A DNA stretch of 64,000 bases from Diabrotica undecimpunctata (taxonomy: Eukaryota; Arthropoda; Insecta; Coleoptera; Chrysomelidae): the NCBI RefSeq assembly GCF_040954645.1, contig NC_092803.1, forward strand, positions 83,810,417 through 83,874,416, read 5' to 3'. Shown here in pieces: positions 21,143-33,121 of this stretch. Positions within the stretch are counted from its first letter, which is position 1. Every line of letters begins with the position of its first letter. The notes beneath the pieces are model-generated. The model had not been told where the DNA came from and searched no databases. It saw only the letters and a program-made list of their open reading frames with translations. The position numbers and the translations under genes are program-made.

Positions 21143-23832
21143 GTGCAAGCAGATAGGGGATACTTGAGGATAGGCTCCTGGAACCCAGGAGGCATGAGGA
21201 CCAACCAAAATATACTGGACGAACTGGTCAACAGGTATGAAATGGATGTCTTAGCCATACAAGAAATGAAACTTACAAACAACATAAACATCAAGTTCCC
21301 AGGATACGACGTCTATAGGAACGACAACACAGCAAGATCAGGTGGCACCGCAAATCTAGTGAAAAAAGGCATAGGTCATATCAGAATAACAACACCGCAA
21401 CTAAATACTATGCAAGCAACAACAATAAGAGTACAAATGAGGCAAGCAGAAGTCAGAATTACCTCCGCCTACGTGAGACCACAAGATCCACTGATCGATG
21501 AAGACCTAAATACGTTCTTAAACGACGAACCCTCCATAATAATAGGAGACCTAAACGCAAGATCCCCTAATTGGAACGACAGAGCTACGAACAGAAATGG
21601 AAGACTACTAAACGCATACATCGAAAATAACGAAGACGTTATGGCAACGAGCCCCACAGATCCAACGCATTACCCAGGAAATGGACTTCCTACACACACA
21701 TAGACATTGTAGTAGCAAAAAACCTAGGACTACAAACAGAACTACAAACGTTAAATGAAGGCACAACCGACCACAATCCCATCCTATTAGAACTAGGAAC
21801 GTGGAAAGAAGAAGCATAAACAAAAGAATTAAAAAGAAAACAAAGTGGACAAACTTTAAGAGACTCGTGAGCACCAGAATAAACATAGTTCCAGTGATAG
21901 ACAACCCACGAGAAATAGAAGACAGAGTCCTAGAGTTGGAAAACATCATCCAACAAGCGCTCAGAAATAGCACTACAGAAGAGGAAGTAGAAATGCACAG
22001 AGGAAGATTCAAGGATATACCACAAGCAATAAAAGACTTGATAAGGGAAAAGCACAGAGCAAAACAGACAGCAAGAAGGACAAGGAATCAGGCAGACAAA
22101 AACAGAGCAAACAGACTAAACAGAGAGGTCAAAATAGCACTACAACAACACCGTAGTGAAAGCTGTGAAAACCACATAAGAGATATAGAAGAACAAGGAC
22201 CAAACATGCAAAATATCTGGAGATTCCAGAGGATTTTGAGAAACGACAGAAAGCCAATCCCCCCATTACACGGAGAAAATGGAATCGTATACACCACAGA
22301 GGAAAAAGCAGAGGTAATAAGGAGTACTCTCGAGAGAGAGTGTACATTAAATTACCACCCAGACGAGGATATCGACTTTATAGAAGAAGTCAAAAGACAA
22401 AGAGAAAGACCTGAAAATCCAAACGAAATCATCCCTCCTACATCACCGGAGGAGATAAATGAATTAATCAAAAACGGTTCGCTGAAAAAAGCACCTGGCC
22501 CCGACCAAATCACAAACAGGGCTTTAAAATACTTACCAGCGAGAGCTATAGTATACCTAACAAACATTATAAATGCAATGCTAAGATTCAAGAAATTCCC
22601 AAACAGATGGAAAGAGGCCCATGTCATAATGTTACCAAAGCCCGGAAAAGACAGCACATTCCCGCAAAAGTACAGGCCAATAAGCTTACTACCTGCAATC
22701 AACAAGATTGTAGAGAGAATAATAATCAGTAGACTTCAAGCCGAAACAGACAGACTAGATATAATAAGATATAATACCCGAAGCTCAATTCGGTTTTAGA
22801 TCAGAACACTCCAGTGAGCTACAAGTACTCAGACTAACAGAGTACATAGCAGCTGGATTCAACGATAAACAATTCACAGGAGCCGCCTTCCTAGATGTAA
22901 GCAAGGCATTCGATAGAGTCTGGCATAAAGGACTGATATATAAAATGAGAGGATACGGGTACAGTGGAGCAATGACAAGGCTGATCTCGTCGTACTTGAG
23001 CAACCATCGTTTCAGAGTCCGGATAGGACAAGTCCTATCTGAGCTCGGGAACCCGGAGGCTGGAGTGCCACAGGGAGCGGTACTGTACCTCTACTGTACA
23101 CGATATACACAGCAGACATATCTAGAACACCAGGTACACTATTAAGCCTCTATGCCGACGACACAGCGATAGCGGCCAAACATAGAAACGTAGATATAGC
23201 GGTTAATAACCTACAAACAGCGCTAGACGATATAGAAGAATGGAGTTTAAAATGAAAAATAGCAATAAACTCCGACAAGACACAGGCTGTACTTTTCAAA
23301 AGAGGTACCAGCAACCAGAAGAATAGGTAACTGTGCAAGACAATCCCATTGAGTGGAAAAGCGCATCAAAATACCTCGGAGTAATCATGAACAAAGGCTT
23401 AACATTCAACAAACACGTAGAAGCCACAGTACAAAAAGCAAACATGGCAAGAGCATCTATAAAAGGACTAACAGGGAGAAAAAGCAAACTTAGATTAAAA
23501 ACAAAGATAAGACTAATAAATAGTATAATCTTGCCCATACTAACAAATGCATCCCTTGCTTGGGGACACATATGCAACACGTCAAAAAAGAAAATACAAG
23601 CGGCACACAACAACAGCCTAAGAGAAGCAGTCAACGTACCAAGATACGTTGCAGAAGATTCCTTTTTAGAGAACTACAACAAATCAAAGTGACTGACACG
23701 ATAAGAGAAAAAGCCAGGATAAAGTTCGCAGAAATAGAGAACCACCCCAGTCACATACTAAGAGAGATAATGAGGTATGACACTTTCCACAGATGGAAGC
23801 ACAAAAGACTAAAACAACAAATAGTAGACTAA
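21143..23832 (+). pseudogene. Jockey-like ORF2: endonuclease and reverse transcriptase
   Basis: Endonuclease (21143-21815): RIGSWNPGGMRTNQ, LAIQEMKL (catalytic Glu), IIIGDLNARSPNW and, after a shift near 21700, GTTDHNPILLE (catalytic Asp-His). RT (21801-23832): LKKAPGPDQITNRALKYLP, PQKYRPISLLPAINKIVERI, a shift near 22785, FLDVSKAFDRVWHKGL, AGVPQGAVL, a small deletion near 23085, LYADDTAIAAKH (catalytic YADD intact), one stop near 23253, KYLGVIMNKGLTFNKHV, then the C-terminal RYDTFHRWKHKRL ending at 23832. No RNase H follows, which fits Jockey. There are four or five lesions, so it is dead, but the copy is otherwise well preserved and probably fairly young. It cuts target DNA and copies its own RNA in living members. 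Confidence 0.9.
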
Positions 23833-24543
23833 AACAATAACACCAGAGAGAAAATTAAACCAGAGAGAAAACAAAACACTAGAGAGAAAATACTTCAAAA
23901 TAACAACAACGCACATAGAAGACAGTTCGTAGCTCAAAAAACACACAAGGACTATCGCCAAACACAAAGTGGGCCCGGTTGTCTTAAAGAAGATAAAATC
24001 TATATTGTTATATTGTCTTATATTTATATATTTTTCAATGTTATAATATGGACTTTACACTAATTCTGATTTTTTGTTTCAGGACCACCTACAAAAAAAA
24101 TACAAAAAACACAAAAAACCGGCCTCGGCCACCAAACAAATTTAAAAAAAAAATACTAAAAAAAACCGGCGCAAGCCACCAAAAAAAATTAACAAAAACC
24201 CCAAAAGCAGGGCACGTAGCCCCTTGAGCACCAAGTCGCCGAACTGAGCCGGGGCTCAGAGCGGAGACTTGAGGCCCAAGTAAGCAAGTCCTGAGTTTTC
24301 GCATTCGGTTAGGAAACCATGTTGGGGCTCTATTACCAAGGACCTCCACATGAAGAGCATTTGGCTGATAGGTGTGCCCCTATCCCAGAAAGGGATGGTC
24401 TGGAGCATTGGAGCGCGGTGGGGTGACTTCTGTTTTTACTCGAGTTACCACACCTCGCTCCAATGAATTGTTATACCCGAACGTAATTCTTAGGGGTGAA
24501 CATTTCTCACAGGCTGGGTTTAATCAAATTGCTTGCTTGCTTG
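23833..24543 (+). other. 3' untranslated region of the Jockey-like LINE
   Basis: Non-coding and unusually GC-rich for this window (GGCCTCGGCCACC, GAGCCGGGGCTCAGAGCGG), with A-rich tracts and no frame. It ends in the GCTT repeat at the TSD. Confidence 0.7.
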
Positions 24544-24745
24544 AGAAGTGTGCAACAATGATGAAGTTGAAGTTGTAGGTATGACGGCTTGTAATGAAAC
24601 AAAAACCGTATTTAAGTTAAATGAGAAGGACATAAGTTTCATTAATTTTTGCCAAATCCTTGAGAAGTTACAATTTCCCAATATAACTTGTGCTGGAGAT
24701 CGATTAAAATATGAATTTAAGAAAAAGCTTGAAGTTGATGGATAG
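24544..24745 (+). pseudogene. Tigger/pogo transposase, displaced C-terminus
   Basis: Reads NNDEVEVVGMTACNETKTVF, KLNEKDISFINFCQILEKL, then AGDRLKYEFKKKLEVDG and a stop at 24743-24745. This is the C-terminal module expected after VYKFACVIQEVC in the same transposase. After removing the Jockey insert, codons read QEVC-NNDEV without a shift. A separate gene is very unlikely. Confidence 0.85.
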
Positions 24746-27474
24746 TTAAAATATCGTCAATTACTGGATCCTGTAGGTGTCAACTACTGGAATTTTGAAA
24801 ATATTAAATAATCTACTGGTTAATTTGCAACCTGTAAGAAAATGTAACATTTTTTGTTTAATATTACATTTTGTAAATATTTTCAGTTAGTTTTATATTT
24901 TACAAACATTAATAACTATCCTGAGACATAGTTAATAAAAATATTTAAATCTGTAACTGTTTTATTGCCAGATTTGTATATATTTTTTCTTAAGCTGTCA
25001 ACTACTGTTACCTTACTACGATAATGTATGATTAATGTTCGTCCTGAAATAATGTCAGTCTTTTTAAAATAACCCTGTTTAAAGGAAGCCAAGAAAATAT
25101 TTGTGTCGGTTAGAAACTAGATAGATAATATCGCCAGTTGACAAGTAAAACTCACTTTATAGGTACAAAAATGATCGAAATTGATATTTTATCACCAAAT
25201 GCATTAATGCTTTAATATCTCTGACTGGAAAAAGTCACTAGCTACAAAAATCGTTTCAACACAGATTTTTAATTTAAAATATTTAATACAGGCAAAGGTC
25301 ATAATTGCATGCTATTTTGCGGGTTGTTAGTTCAGTTAGTTGACTTAATCAGTATTTATTATTGTTTGGCGTTCTTAAACTGTAATAATTATTTAAATAG
25401 GTAAAAATTTTGTTTAAAACTCATTAACATTCCAAATTTTCTTTATTGAGTGTACCTTCTGTAACAGCATGAGTTTTTAGACAATATTTCGGCAGGTAAA
25501 CTTCACTAATTACATTTTTCTCAAAAACTTCAAAACTACACAATTTTTAATAAAAACTTTTTTTTTAATTAAAATGTCACTAACTTGAGTTTTTCGTATT
25601 TGAAACTTCTCGGCCAAAACTCGGAACATTATAATTATTTTTTTCACATAATTCTATCACCTATATTTTTTCTTCCAAATTTAAAAACTCTTTTAGTCGA
25701 AGACATGGTTACCCTTAGATCAGAATATTGCAAATAATTTATAAATGTGTACAAATTACAAAATGCGCATTACAAAATTGTGCGCTCGCGGAGATAAAAT
25801 TTTTCCCTCTGAACACCCTCCGGGTGTAAAGTTCTGTGTTCGCGGCGTTCGCGCTGTACAGACTGATAAAAGATCCTGACTGAACATGTTCGAGACGAGA
25901 TTCCCTCTACTATAATAGACGTTCGATGATTTTGTTTTGGATTTTAAATCCGCAGAAGCGCACAACATACTTGAAAAAGGCGATAAGAATTATTTCTTGT
26001 CATCATGTCAAATGTTTGTTAAACAAAGTAAAGATTTTGTTTTTTATTTAAGTTTTGAAATTATACGTGATATACAACATATATACCCCAATATTATTAT
26101 AATTAGTTTATTAATTATAATTTAATTACTTTTTACAAGGTATGTAAATGCAATAATTTAAATTGTTATATATTAATTTACTTATATTGTACTATACCAT
26201 TATCAAATTGACTATACTTAAAATGTTATTTTAGAAGACGAATTGTTTGAGTTCAGTTGTTGATTTTCAGTTATATTTATATTACAGTTTTTATTTTTTA
26301 AAATCATCATTTTAGTTTTACTTATATTGAGATAATAGTTATTATTTAACTATTCACATAAATTAGTTCACTCAAAATATTAACTCAAAATATTAACTAT
26401 TTAATCCATCCTATCCCCTACAAAATAAATAACTGTATGATGAGCAAACAATTGTATTTTACACTTTTTTACATTAACTATGTTTATGTAGAGAATAAAC
26501 CAACTAGGTCCTAGTACAGTTCGCTGTAGCATACCATGTATTGATCTTTAAGCACTTGACACAATATTCTTCAAACCATTTCAATATGGTACTTCCAAAA
26601 CCATATTTTTTAAATTTAAATAACAACAGTCCTACGGGCTTTTTTGTAGTCCAAGAAAACAACACCGATTGTTCAATAGAATTGTCTGTAATGCAGTTTC
26701 ACAAGACTTTTTCCCCTGACGACAGACCGAGAACATCAATGTAAATGACACCAATATTATAATGAATAGTAATATTATTATTGTATAATTACTTTTCATT
26801 TGATAATTGTCTATTTTAGTATTGTAATGAGTTGTACTTTATATATTGACTTGGTAAAAATGTTTGATATTTTTTATCTTAAAAATTTTGTTTAGTTGTT
26901 TTAGTTATTTTCTTCCATTTAGACGAGCTTATTTATAATATAAGTATTCTAGTATTATTATCTTATAATTTCTTTTCACTTTTGATAATTGTCTATCATA
27001 GCAGTATTGTAATCATTATCATTACAATGTTTGTAAATGACTGGTTTCTAACAAAGTTTATGGCTATGCCTTCTTATGTATCAAGTGATAGTAATGTTAG
27101 TACTGATAGTTATGACAAAAGTGATGATCTGGTATTGTGATCTGAATAAAAGTTTTAACTGTAACATGCTTTTTATTTATGAAAATCCTCCCATATTTTT
27201 TTATTAAAAAGAAATAAACAAGAACCAGCAAAAAGAGTTGATGTACTATGTTTGATATGAATAAAAAAATAATACCAGACATTAAAGACTGATAGTAAAG
27301 ATAGCAAGCGTATATCTGAAACATTCTTTGAAATATTATAGAATTATATACTCTAAAAGAAATGCTACCGATTTGCTTAAAGACAAAATTTACAACTAAT
27401 ATGTACTGCCGGTAATTGCACTCCTTTTACTTATTCAACCAGTAGTCTTACCTAATGTCTACTACAGTAGGTTC
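24746..27474. other. AT-rich stretch; probable Tigger 3' flank, otherwise nothing recognised
   Basis: The first few hundred bases are likely the Tigger 3' untranslated end, but no terminal inverted repeat was identified. A GC-richer patch at 25770-25860 (GCGCTCGCGGAG, TTCGCGGCGTTCGCGCTG) stands out without a recognisable function. Short frames at 25756-26125, 26541-26744 and 27097-27324 show no domain. Confidence 0.4.
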
Positions 27475-27535
27475 CTGGAAACTCTATCATATGCCTTCAC
27501 AAGATCAATAATTAGTATGTAAGAAAATCTTACAA
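27475..27535 (-). pseudogene. LINE RT scrap
   Basis: On the minus strand LIIDLVKAYDRVSRNLL matches the RT motif with the first catalytic Asp (usually IDLEKAYDRVPR). Only about 20 codons are left. Confidence 0.45.
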
Positions 27536-27614
27536 AGATAAGTAGGTCCAAAACAAAATATTTGGAATGTTCTTTTAAAAATGTCATTTTCTATGCAAGT
27601 AGTAAAATTAGATT

Positions 27615-27760
27615 AGGATGGATGAAATAGAGACGAGAAGAATGCTGTGTGATAGAAAGTTACTAATAGAACGAAAAGGTAAGTTCTTTAAGACTATCTT
27701 GAGACCGATTATGATGTATGGTACTGAATTGTGAGCAGTAAAAAAAGAATCGGTGTGAAA
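27615..27760 (+). pseudogene. LINE RT thumb scrap
   Basis: MLCDRKLLIERKGKFFKTIL followed by RPIMMYGTELWAVKK matches the thumb segment (CDR..P.KLKGKFY.T..RP..LYG.E.W) of LINE ORF2. It has opposite orientation to the palm scrap 80 bp to the left, so they derive from different copies or from an inversion. Confidence 0.55.
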
Positions 27761-28148
27761 ATACCAAATTACATAGTCGAAATAAAAGACGATAATCAAA
27801 TTTCTAAATTTATAAGAAAAGCTAATCCCTGCCTCCTATTCTTTTTCCTATTTCTATTGTTGGAATCCTTTGTTGTGTTTGTTGACATTAACGATGTTAA
27901 TATAGAACGAGTATATTACATCCTTGGCCGACATTAATTTCGATTTCAAAATAAGAAAAGGCTTCCTTGTATAACCTTGTTTTAGGCAACCCGTTATTAC
28001 ATTCCGTTCGAAGACTGGTCGCTGTGCATAAAATCCTGAAAACGTCCAGGACAAGTTTGAAAACTAATACCGAACTTATTAGGAATATGTCCGGAGTGTG
28101 CTACGCGAATGCAGCTATAATTAGCTTTATGGCTACAATAAGTTATGT

Positions 28149-28354
28149 TAAGTTTGTTCGGCAGTAAATGGTTGACTTCAATTAGTACCGAATATAAACA
28201 TCCTGGGTTAACCGATAATAGTATAAAAGGCCCAGTTTCAGATAACAATGGTTTACCTGAGGTACAAGGTCTTAACAATGGGCCAAGTCAGATAAATTTA
28301 ATAATATTTACGACCGCACTAATTGAAGTCAACCATTTTCTGCTAAACAAACTT
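28149..28354. repeat. Inverted repeat, 36-38 bp arms
   Basis: Left arm 28149-28186 (AAGTTTGTTCGGCAGTAAAT and on to ACTTCAATTAGT) pairs with 28318-28354 (ACTAATTGAAGTCAACCATT and on to ACAAACTT), separated by about 131 bp. The flanking 27761-28148 and 28355-28640 hold no recognisable gene. Several 60-93 codon frames overlap here on both strands without a domain. Confidence 0.6.
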
Positions 28355-28639
28355 TACATATTTGGATTTCTGAACTCCAAATTTGATCTTTCAATGGCTT
28401 TTACCTGACTCTCCGTGGTTGGTAGGTAAAATTATAATAATTTCTTAGAAAAACTGGAGGTAAATGTTGTCCGGAGTCGTGAGGAGGGTCGGTTGTTCGG
28501 AGGTGTCTTTCTATTTACCCTCATATGAAATGTTCGGTATAACCTAAAAACTGTCCGTTCAGCAGCGGTTTCCGTTGTGGAGAGGTGTCCTTTAGCAGAA
28601 GTTTTAGTGTATATGTGAATCCCATTATTAGCCAACATG

Positions 28640-29310
28640 TTCTTCAACACAATCTTGGCTCAATATTAAAGTGGTCCTCAGAATGGTTATGTCGTAACAT
28701 TTGAGAAATGCGTTGAACATCCATTAATTTTCATTTCTTCAACTCGGTAACCTTCCACAACGAGCTCGAAGTTATAATTAAAAGTGACTTGAATTGTTGG
28801 GATCACTTAGTGTCGGCACAGTATATTGCTTAAAAAGAATGTCGGTGTGGAAACGGCAAACTCGAAACTGTTTCTGGTCCGTAAATGTTTTACACGTTCT
28901 ATCTAACCTGTTTTCAAACAATTGTATTCTTAAGTTTGACGGACCGGTGTTCAGATCTCACTCGTGGTAAGATATTTTTTCAGCATAAAGCTACAAGACT
29001 CGCATTCGGCTATGTAAGACCTGATTATGAGGATATACTCTCCATGGCTCATCTAACGACACTCGAGCATCGATGTGTTCGAGGTGACCTAATTATAGTC
29101 TTCTGCATTCTAACATATAATTTTGGTTTGGAAATCTGAACCATACCTAAACCACTATCCTAAATGAAGACAAACGATTATGACAGCTAGGTAGAGGGTA
29201 AGGTTCTTGTCAAACAGGACATTTAATATCTGAAATAATTTGGATCAAGCGAGACTCGATTATTATGCAACTACAGTGAAAACTTTTAAAAACAAGCTTG
29301 ATAAAGTACT
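28640..29310 (+). pseudogene. CR1-like LINE RT C-terminal half
   Basis: Around 28645 LQHNLGSILKWSSEWLCRN, then (shifted) FEKCVEH, match the segment after YADD in CR1-like RTs (LQ.DL..I..WS..W...FN..KC). Further on, QHKATRLAFGYVRPDYEDIL and LTTLEHRCVRGDLI are the thumb/C-terminal motif (RATRL......YE..L..L.L.TLE.RR.RGDLI), and TVKTFKNKLDKVL near 29275 is the usual end (SV..FK..LD). The degraded middle and missing upstream part make this a fragment. The following 170 bp may be its 3' untranslated region. Confidence 0.7.
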
Positions 29311-30515
29311 AAGTATATTTCTATTTCGTTTTGTGTATTTTTAATTTTCCTAATTTTCTGTAATAATTGTCAGTAGTTTTACAATATTTTTCGTTGTTTT
29401 TGAGCCTAATAGAAGCTCATTCCTCTGACCTTATTTGTTGTATAAAAATATTAACTTTTTTGAAAACACCCGTGAACCATCTGGTTTTACAACTTTTTAA
29501 TTAAAAATGATTTATTTTTTTAGATATCCAATTAAATTTTTATTGAAATGAATACTATAACCACTATAAAATTTATTTTACGACTTTGGAGGTAACCCAA
29601 ATAAAATAAACAGCGATAGATTTGTTTATTATTTGTATCTAGTTTATTTTTGTAGTCCAGATCGTTTTGTTCAATATTTTTATTATAAAATACCTTGTGT
29701 AAGACTTGTTGATAAAAATATGCATGTTTGTAAACTATCATAATAACAGAATATTTATTCTGGAAAACAATATACCAGGTACGACAAATAAGTAGAACCT
29801 AGAGTACTTCCCAGATGTCGTCTGATGTGTTTTAAGGTTATAAAAAATATAATATGGAATGGTCCATCATTTTGATGCAGAATAAAATTAAAAATCTTAG
29901 TTTTTCAAAGGAACGCGGTTAAACCTGGGACCACGGTTATTGAGATATTTTTAAGAGTTTTTTTTGAAATATTGTTTAATATAAATTTATTTATAACATT
30001 AGTATACCTATTATAGTAGAATATTTCAAGAGTATTATCTGAAATTTGGTTCAAAAATATTAAAAATTAAGAAAATGACAGGTAATCTTCCAAGATGAAA
30101 AAAAAAAGTTAGTTTGCGGTGTTTAGAAGTAAAAAAAGACAAATATTTGAATTTTCGAAAAAAATTTGTAAAAATTTGATGTATTTGATGTTGTAAAATT
30201 AATTATAACAACAAAATGGACAATATCTCGACGTTGCGACCTATTAATTTATCTGTAAAAGAAGTGTGCAAAATTTGAGAAGGATCGATCAAGTAGTTTT
30301 TGAGATACAGTGAACACCGACTTGAAAAAAATTATTCCGAGAAAAACGCGTTTAAAAGAAAGCGTATTTTTTTATTATACTCACACAGTATCGTCTATAC
30401 CAGGTCCATGTAGCGAAGTGCTTCCTGCTAAATGTCTAGAGCATCTTTTTGCTCCTCCTTTCGACAACCTCTTCCTTTTTTTGTTGTATCTGTAGCCATT
30501 TTATCAGCTCTAGTA
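29311..30515. other. AT-rich stretch, nothing recognised
   Basis: No domain-bearing frame and no clear repeat edges. It contains poly(T)/poly(A) runs and AATAAA-like strings of no clear meaning. Confidence 0.4.
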
Positions 30516-30549
30516 ATTCGATTGTTATCTGCCACGATAACAATCGAAT
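30516..30549. repeat. Perfect 14-bp hairpin
   Basis: ATTCGATTGTTATC at 30516-30529 pairs perfectly with GATAACAATCGAAT at 30536-30549 around a 6-base loop (TGCCAC). Confidence 0.8.
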
Positions 30550-30598
30550 GAGAACTTGACACTGTACTTATTCCAATTTCTATGTGAGTGCTCATTTT

Positions 30599-30809
30599 CC
30601 TCACTCACTTATCTCACTCAATCACCTCATTCACTCATCTCACTCGCTCATTCACCTCATTCACTCACCTCACTCACTCACCTCAATCACTCACCCCACT
30701 CACTCACCTCACTCGCTTACCTCACTCATTCACCCCACTAACTCACCTCAATCACTTACCTCACTCACTCACTCACCTAACTCACTGACTCACCTCACTC
30801 ACTCACTTA
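30599..30809. repeat. CTCA-type minisatellite
   Basis: About 210 bp built from CTCACTCA, CCTCA and TTCACTCA variants. The long Ser/His/Leu/Thr frames across it are translation artefacts of the repeat. Confidence 0.9.
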
Positions 30810-30931
30810 TACATGCCTATAACTCCGACAATTTTGCTCTGATCACTCTGAAATTTTAACTAGATACTCTTGAAGAGATATACTATCGAATAACCCACCC
30901 CTTAAACATACAAATTAATGAAACGCCAGAT

Positions 30932-31392
30932 TGCAACAACATCGCTAAAAATAGCGCAATGGCGAAGATTTTACAGGTAAGCAAATTGTTCGTTTGGAAT
31001 GAATGCCATTGGCCCACAAGAGGTCATTAAGGGGCCTGGACAGAACTTTGAAAGATATTCGTGATAACCAAAAAGTTTTTGGTGGAGACTTGATTCTATT
31101 GTCAGACTGTTCCTTATGAAATAAATGTTCCCCAATTAAATGCTGCGGAAAACTAAACGCATGCATAAAATCATCCAATTTGTGGCGGCACGTAGAGACG
31201 CTGCAATTGACAAATACTATGCAAGTGATTTTGCAACAAGATCAAAGTGGAATTGTGTTTTTGAAACAGTTGTTACGATATTGAAAATGTAAAGTGGATA
31301 TTGACACTTCAGCCGGATTCATTTCATTACCTAGAGATTTCTGTTACTTAACAGACTCGAAAGATGAGCTTATTGTACTTTACATTAATTAA
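30932..31392 (+). pseudogene. Helitron helicase fragment
   Basis: With frameshifts the reading is CNNIAKNSAMAKIL, LFVWNECHWPTRGH (Walker B, usually IIWDE.PM.H; the Asp is now Asn), WTELKDIRDNQKVFGGDLIL, then NACIKSSNLWRHVETLQLTN, MQVILQQD, FLKQLLRY, GFISLPRDFC and LTDSKDELIVLYIN. The order and spacing match the PIF1-type helicase of Helitron RepHel proteins, which move by rolling-circle replication. The segment that normally carries GDFRQ.LPV is deleted near 31100. The Rep (HUH) nuclease is absent. The GC-richer AGTTCGCCGGGTCTCGC at about 31410 could be part of a Helitron 3' end, but no clear CTRR terminus was found. Confidence 0.7.
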
Positions 31393-31856
31393 TTTTAAGG
31401 CAGTACGAAGTTCGCCGGGTCTCGCTCCATGTTTTATTGAGAAATCTCCATGTGTAGTTTAAAGTCTCACTGTTGCTAGTCTGGTTACAAAACAGATTGG
31501 CGTTAACTCTTTACATTAGATTTGTACCATCTAATCCCACTTGTGGAAGGTATTTTATCATTAGTTCTTGTTTTACGTTATTGAACATCATCTCATAATA
31601 TGGATGCAATTTGTTGTAATGTCGATATTATTTTGCATTTAAAAACTTAAAAAAAATTAAAATTTCACAAGATTTTAAAGCGATTTTAAATATCGATAGA
31701 AAATTTAATCTCGTATTTTGAGTGTATAATTCTCATTTACTGTCAACAACACAACGGTTTTCTTGGAATATAGTCATCATATTGTGGCTTTTTCATAATA
31801 CATATAAAAATATAATAGAAGGAGCACCTGGCACCCCACAACTATTTGCCATGTAC
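31393..31856. other. Spacer between Helitron scrap and the long-TIR element
   Basis: No gene recognised. It ends at TTA 31857-31859, the proposed target duplication of the next element. Confidence 0.4.
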
Positions 31857-32966
31857 TTATAGTCCAGGAAATGAAGCATTTCACCTCGCAATTTTTTCGT
31901 CCTGCGTGGATTGACTTGAAATTTTAACAGAAGGTAGGTAATAGCCTAAGGATCAAAATCTATATCGAACCAAAGTGCGCCAAAGCCTTGGGGGTGGTTG
32001 CCACCCCATCTCGGAAGTGAAAAAAAATACAATTCATTTTTTAAAATGTTTTTGCGATATAATAGGAACCGAAATACGGCCTATCAATATTCAGCGGTTT
32101 TCTTCAAATGCCAAATTTGAAAGATTCAAAGTCAAATATCGGGAAAATGATGCATTTTTGGAAAAAAACTCATAGAACCTTTTTTAAAGAGCATAAATAG
32201 ACCTATCATAAAAAAAGACTCTAGCTCAAAAATTGAGTGAGTTATGATGAAAATAAGGTCAATACCTCATTTTTTTACGAAAAAATCTATGAAAACAACC
32301 CCCATAATTAAAACCGATCTTCACCCTTCTGCAATTCTCTTTGTACATGTATTGTTAATACGTCCAAGAAGTTTGACCCATTTAAAATGCTTAGTTTTAG
32401 AAAAAGTACAGCTTAAAGCGAGAAACGATTTACAATTTCATATTTTTTACCCTTCTTTTTTTAAATATCCCCGAAAATACTGAATATATGAAAAAAATAA
32501 AAATGTACTAAATTGTAGCTTTTTTAATGACTAAAATTTTCCTTTATTTAGATTTGTTGTACAATGAATATTTGGCGAGATATAGCCGTTTAAAGCATCG
32601 ATTTACGATCAAGCACCATCTTTTTCGAGCCCTTTAAATTCACCCCATTTAAAAACCAAGGGTTCCAAAAAGATTTAATTCACAGATCCTTGTAGCTCTT
32701 AAAAACCTCTACAAAATCGTTTTTGAAGAAACACTCTATCGTTAAAAATGAAGGAAATACGTTAAAAAAACCAATTAATTTTTTTTTCCGGAAAATTCCA
32801 TTAGTATAGTACAGTACATTTCGGAGCATAATAATCTACAAAACCGGTATATTAGGTAGTGGGGCGTTATACATTCGAAATTTTAAGCGTTCTTATTTTG
32901 AAATCCCATACAACAGAATAAAACATCTGCTCATATGTCTACGTGTGTGAGTGTATATTTAGCCTT

Positions 32967-33121
32967 AGATGCGGCGTTTCATGTGGGTGCAGAAAAGTTG
33001 GTTTATACTGTAACTCTACTTGTTCTGGGTGCTCAGGTGAAGGGTGCAAAATAGTCCACCAATAATTGAAGAAGATGAGGATGACATAGATCACGATGAA
33101 GATGTAATTGATGACGAATAA
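32967..33121 (+). pseudogene. CXC-like cysteine-rich motif with acidic C-terminal tail
   Basis: The frame from 32967 reads RCGVSCGCRKVGLYCNSTC then SGCSGEGCK and meets a stop. One base later the other frame gives PIIEEDEDDIDHDEDVIDDE and a stop at 33119-33121. The spacing C-x3-C-x-C-x6-C-x3-C-x2-C-x4-C is like the tesmin/TSO1-type CXC module, which binds DNA or zinc and occurs at the C-terminus of some transposon proteins. An acidic tail right after it supports a real protein end. No upstream partner domain survives between 31.98 and 32.96 kb. Function and family are not known. Confidence 0.5.

Larger units (their letters stand above)
20564..24543 (+). mobile_element. Jockey-like LINE, 5'-truncated, with exact 12-bp TSD
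   Basis: AGAAGTGTGCAA occurs at 20552-20563 and again at 24544-24555, bounding a 3,980-bp insert. It starts inside ORF1 and runs through CCHC knuckles, endonuclease, RT and a 3' untranslated region. It ends in a GCTT repeat (TTGCTTGCTTGCTTG) instead of poly(A). Loss of the 5' end, a variable-length TSD and a simple-repeat tail are the hallmarks of target-primed reverse transcription. The insert sits in the Tigger transposase gene. Removing the insert with one TSD copy rejoins that frame exactly, so both boundaries are trusted. Confidence 0.9.

Noticed and set aside
21608..22705. Several minus-strand frames of 69-134 codons
   Set aside because: Antisense shadows of the Jockey-like ORF2, whose plus strand has clear endonuclease and RT motifs.
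28149..28354. Inverted repeat considered as a structured RNA gene
   Set aside because: The arms are repeat-like, and no tRNA, snRNA or miRNA feature (conserved loop, promoter box) was seen.
30556..30859. Overlapping 60-90 codon frames rich in Ser, His, Leu and Thr on the plus strand
   Set aside because: They are translations of the CTCA-type minisatellite in three frames, not a protein.
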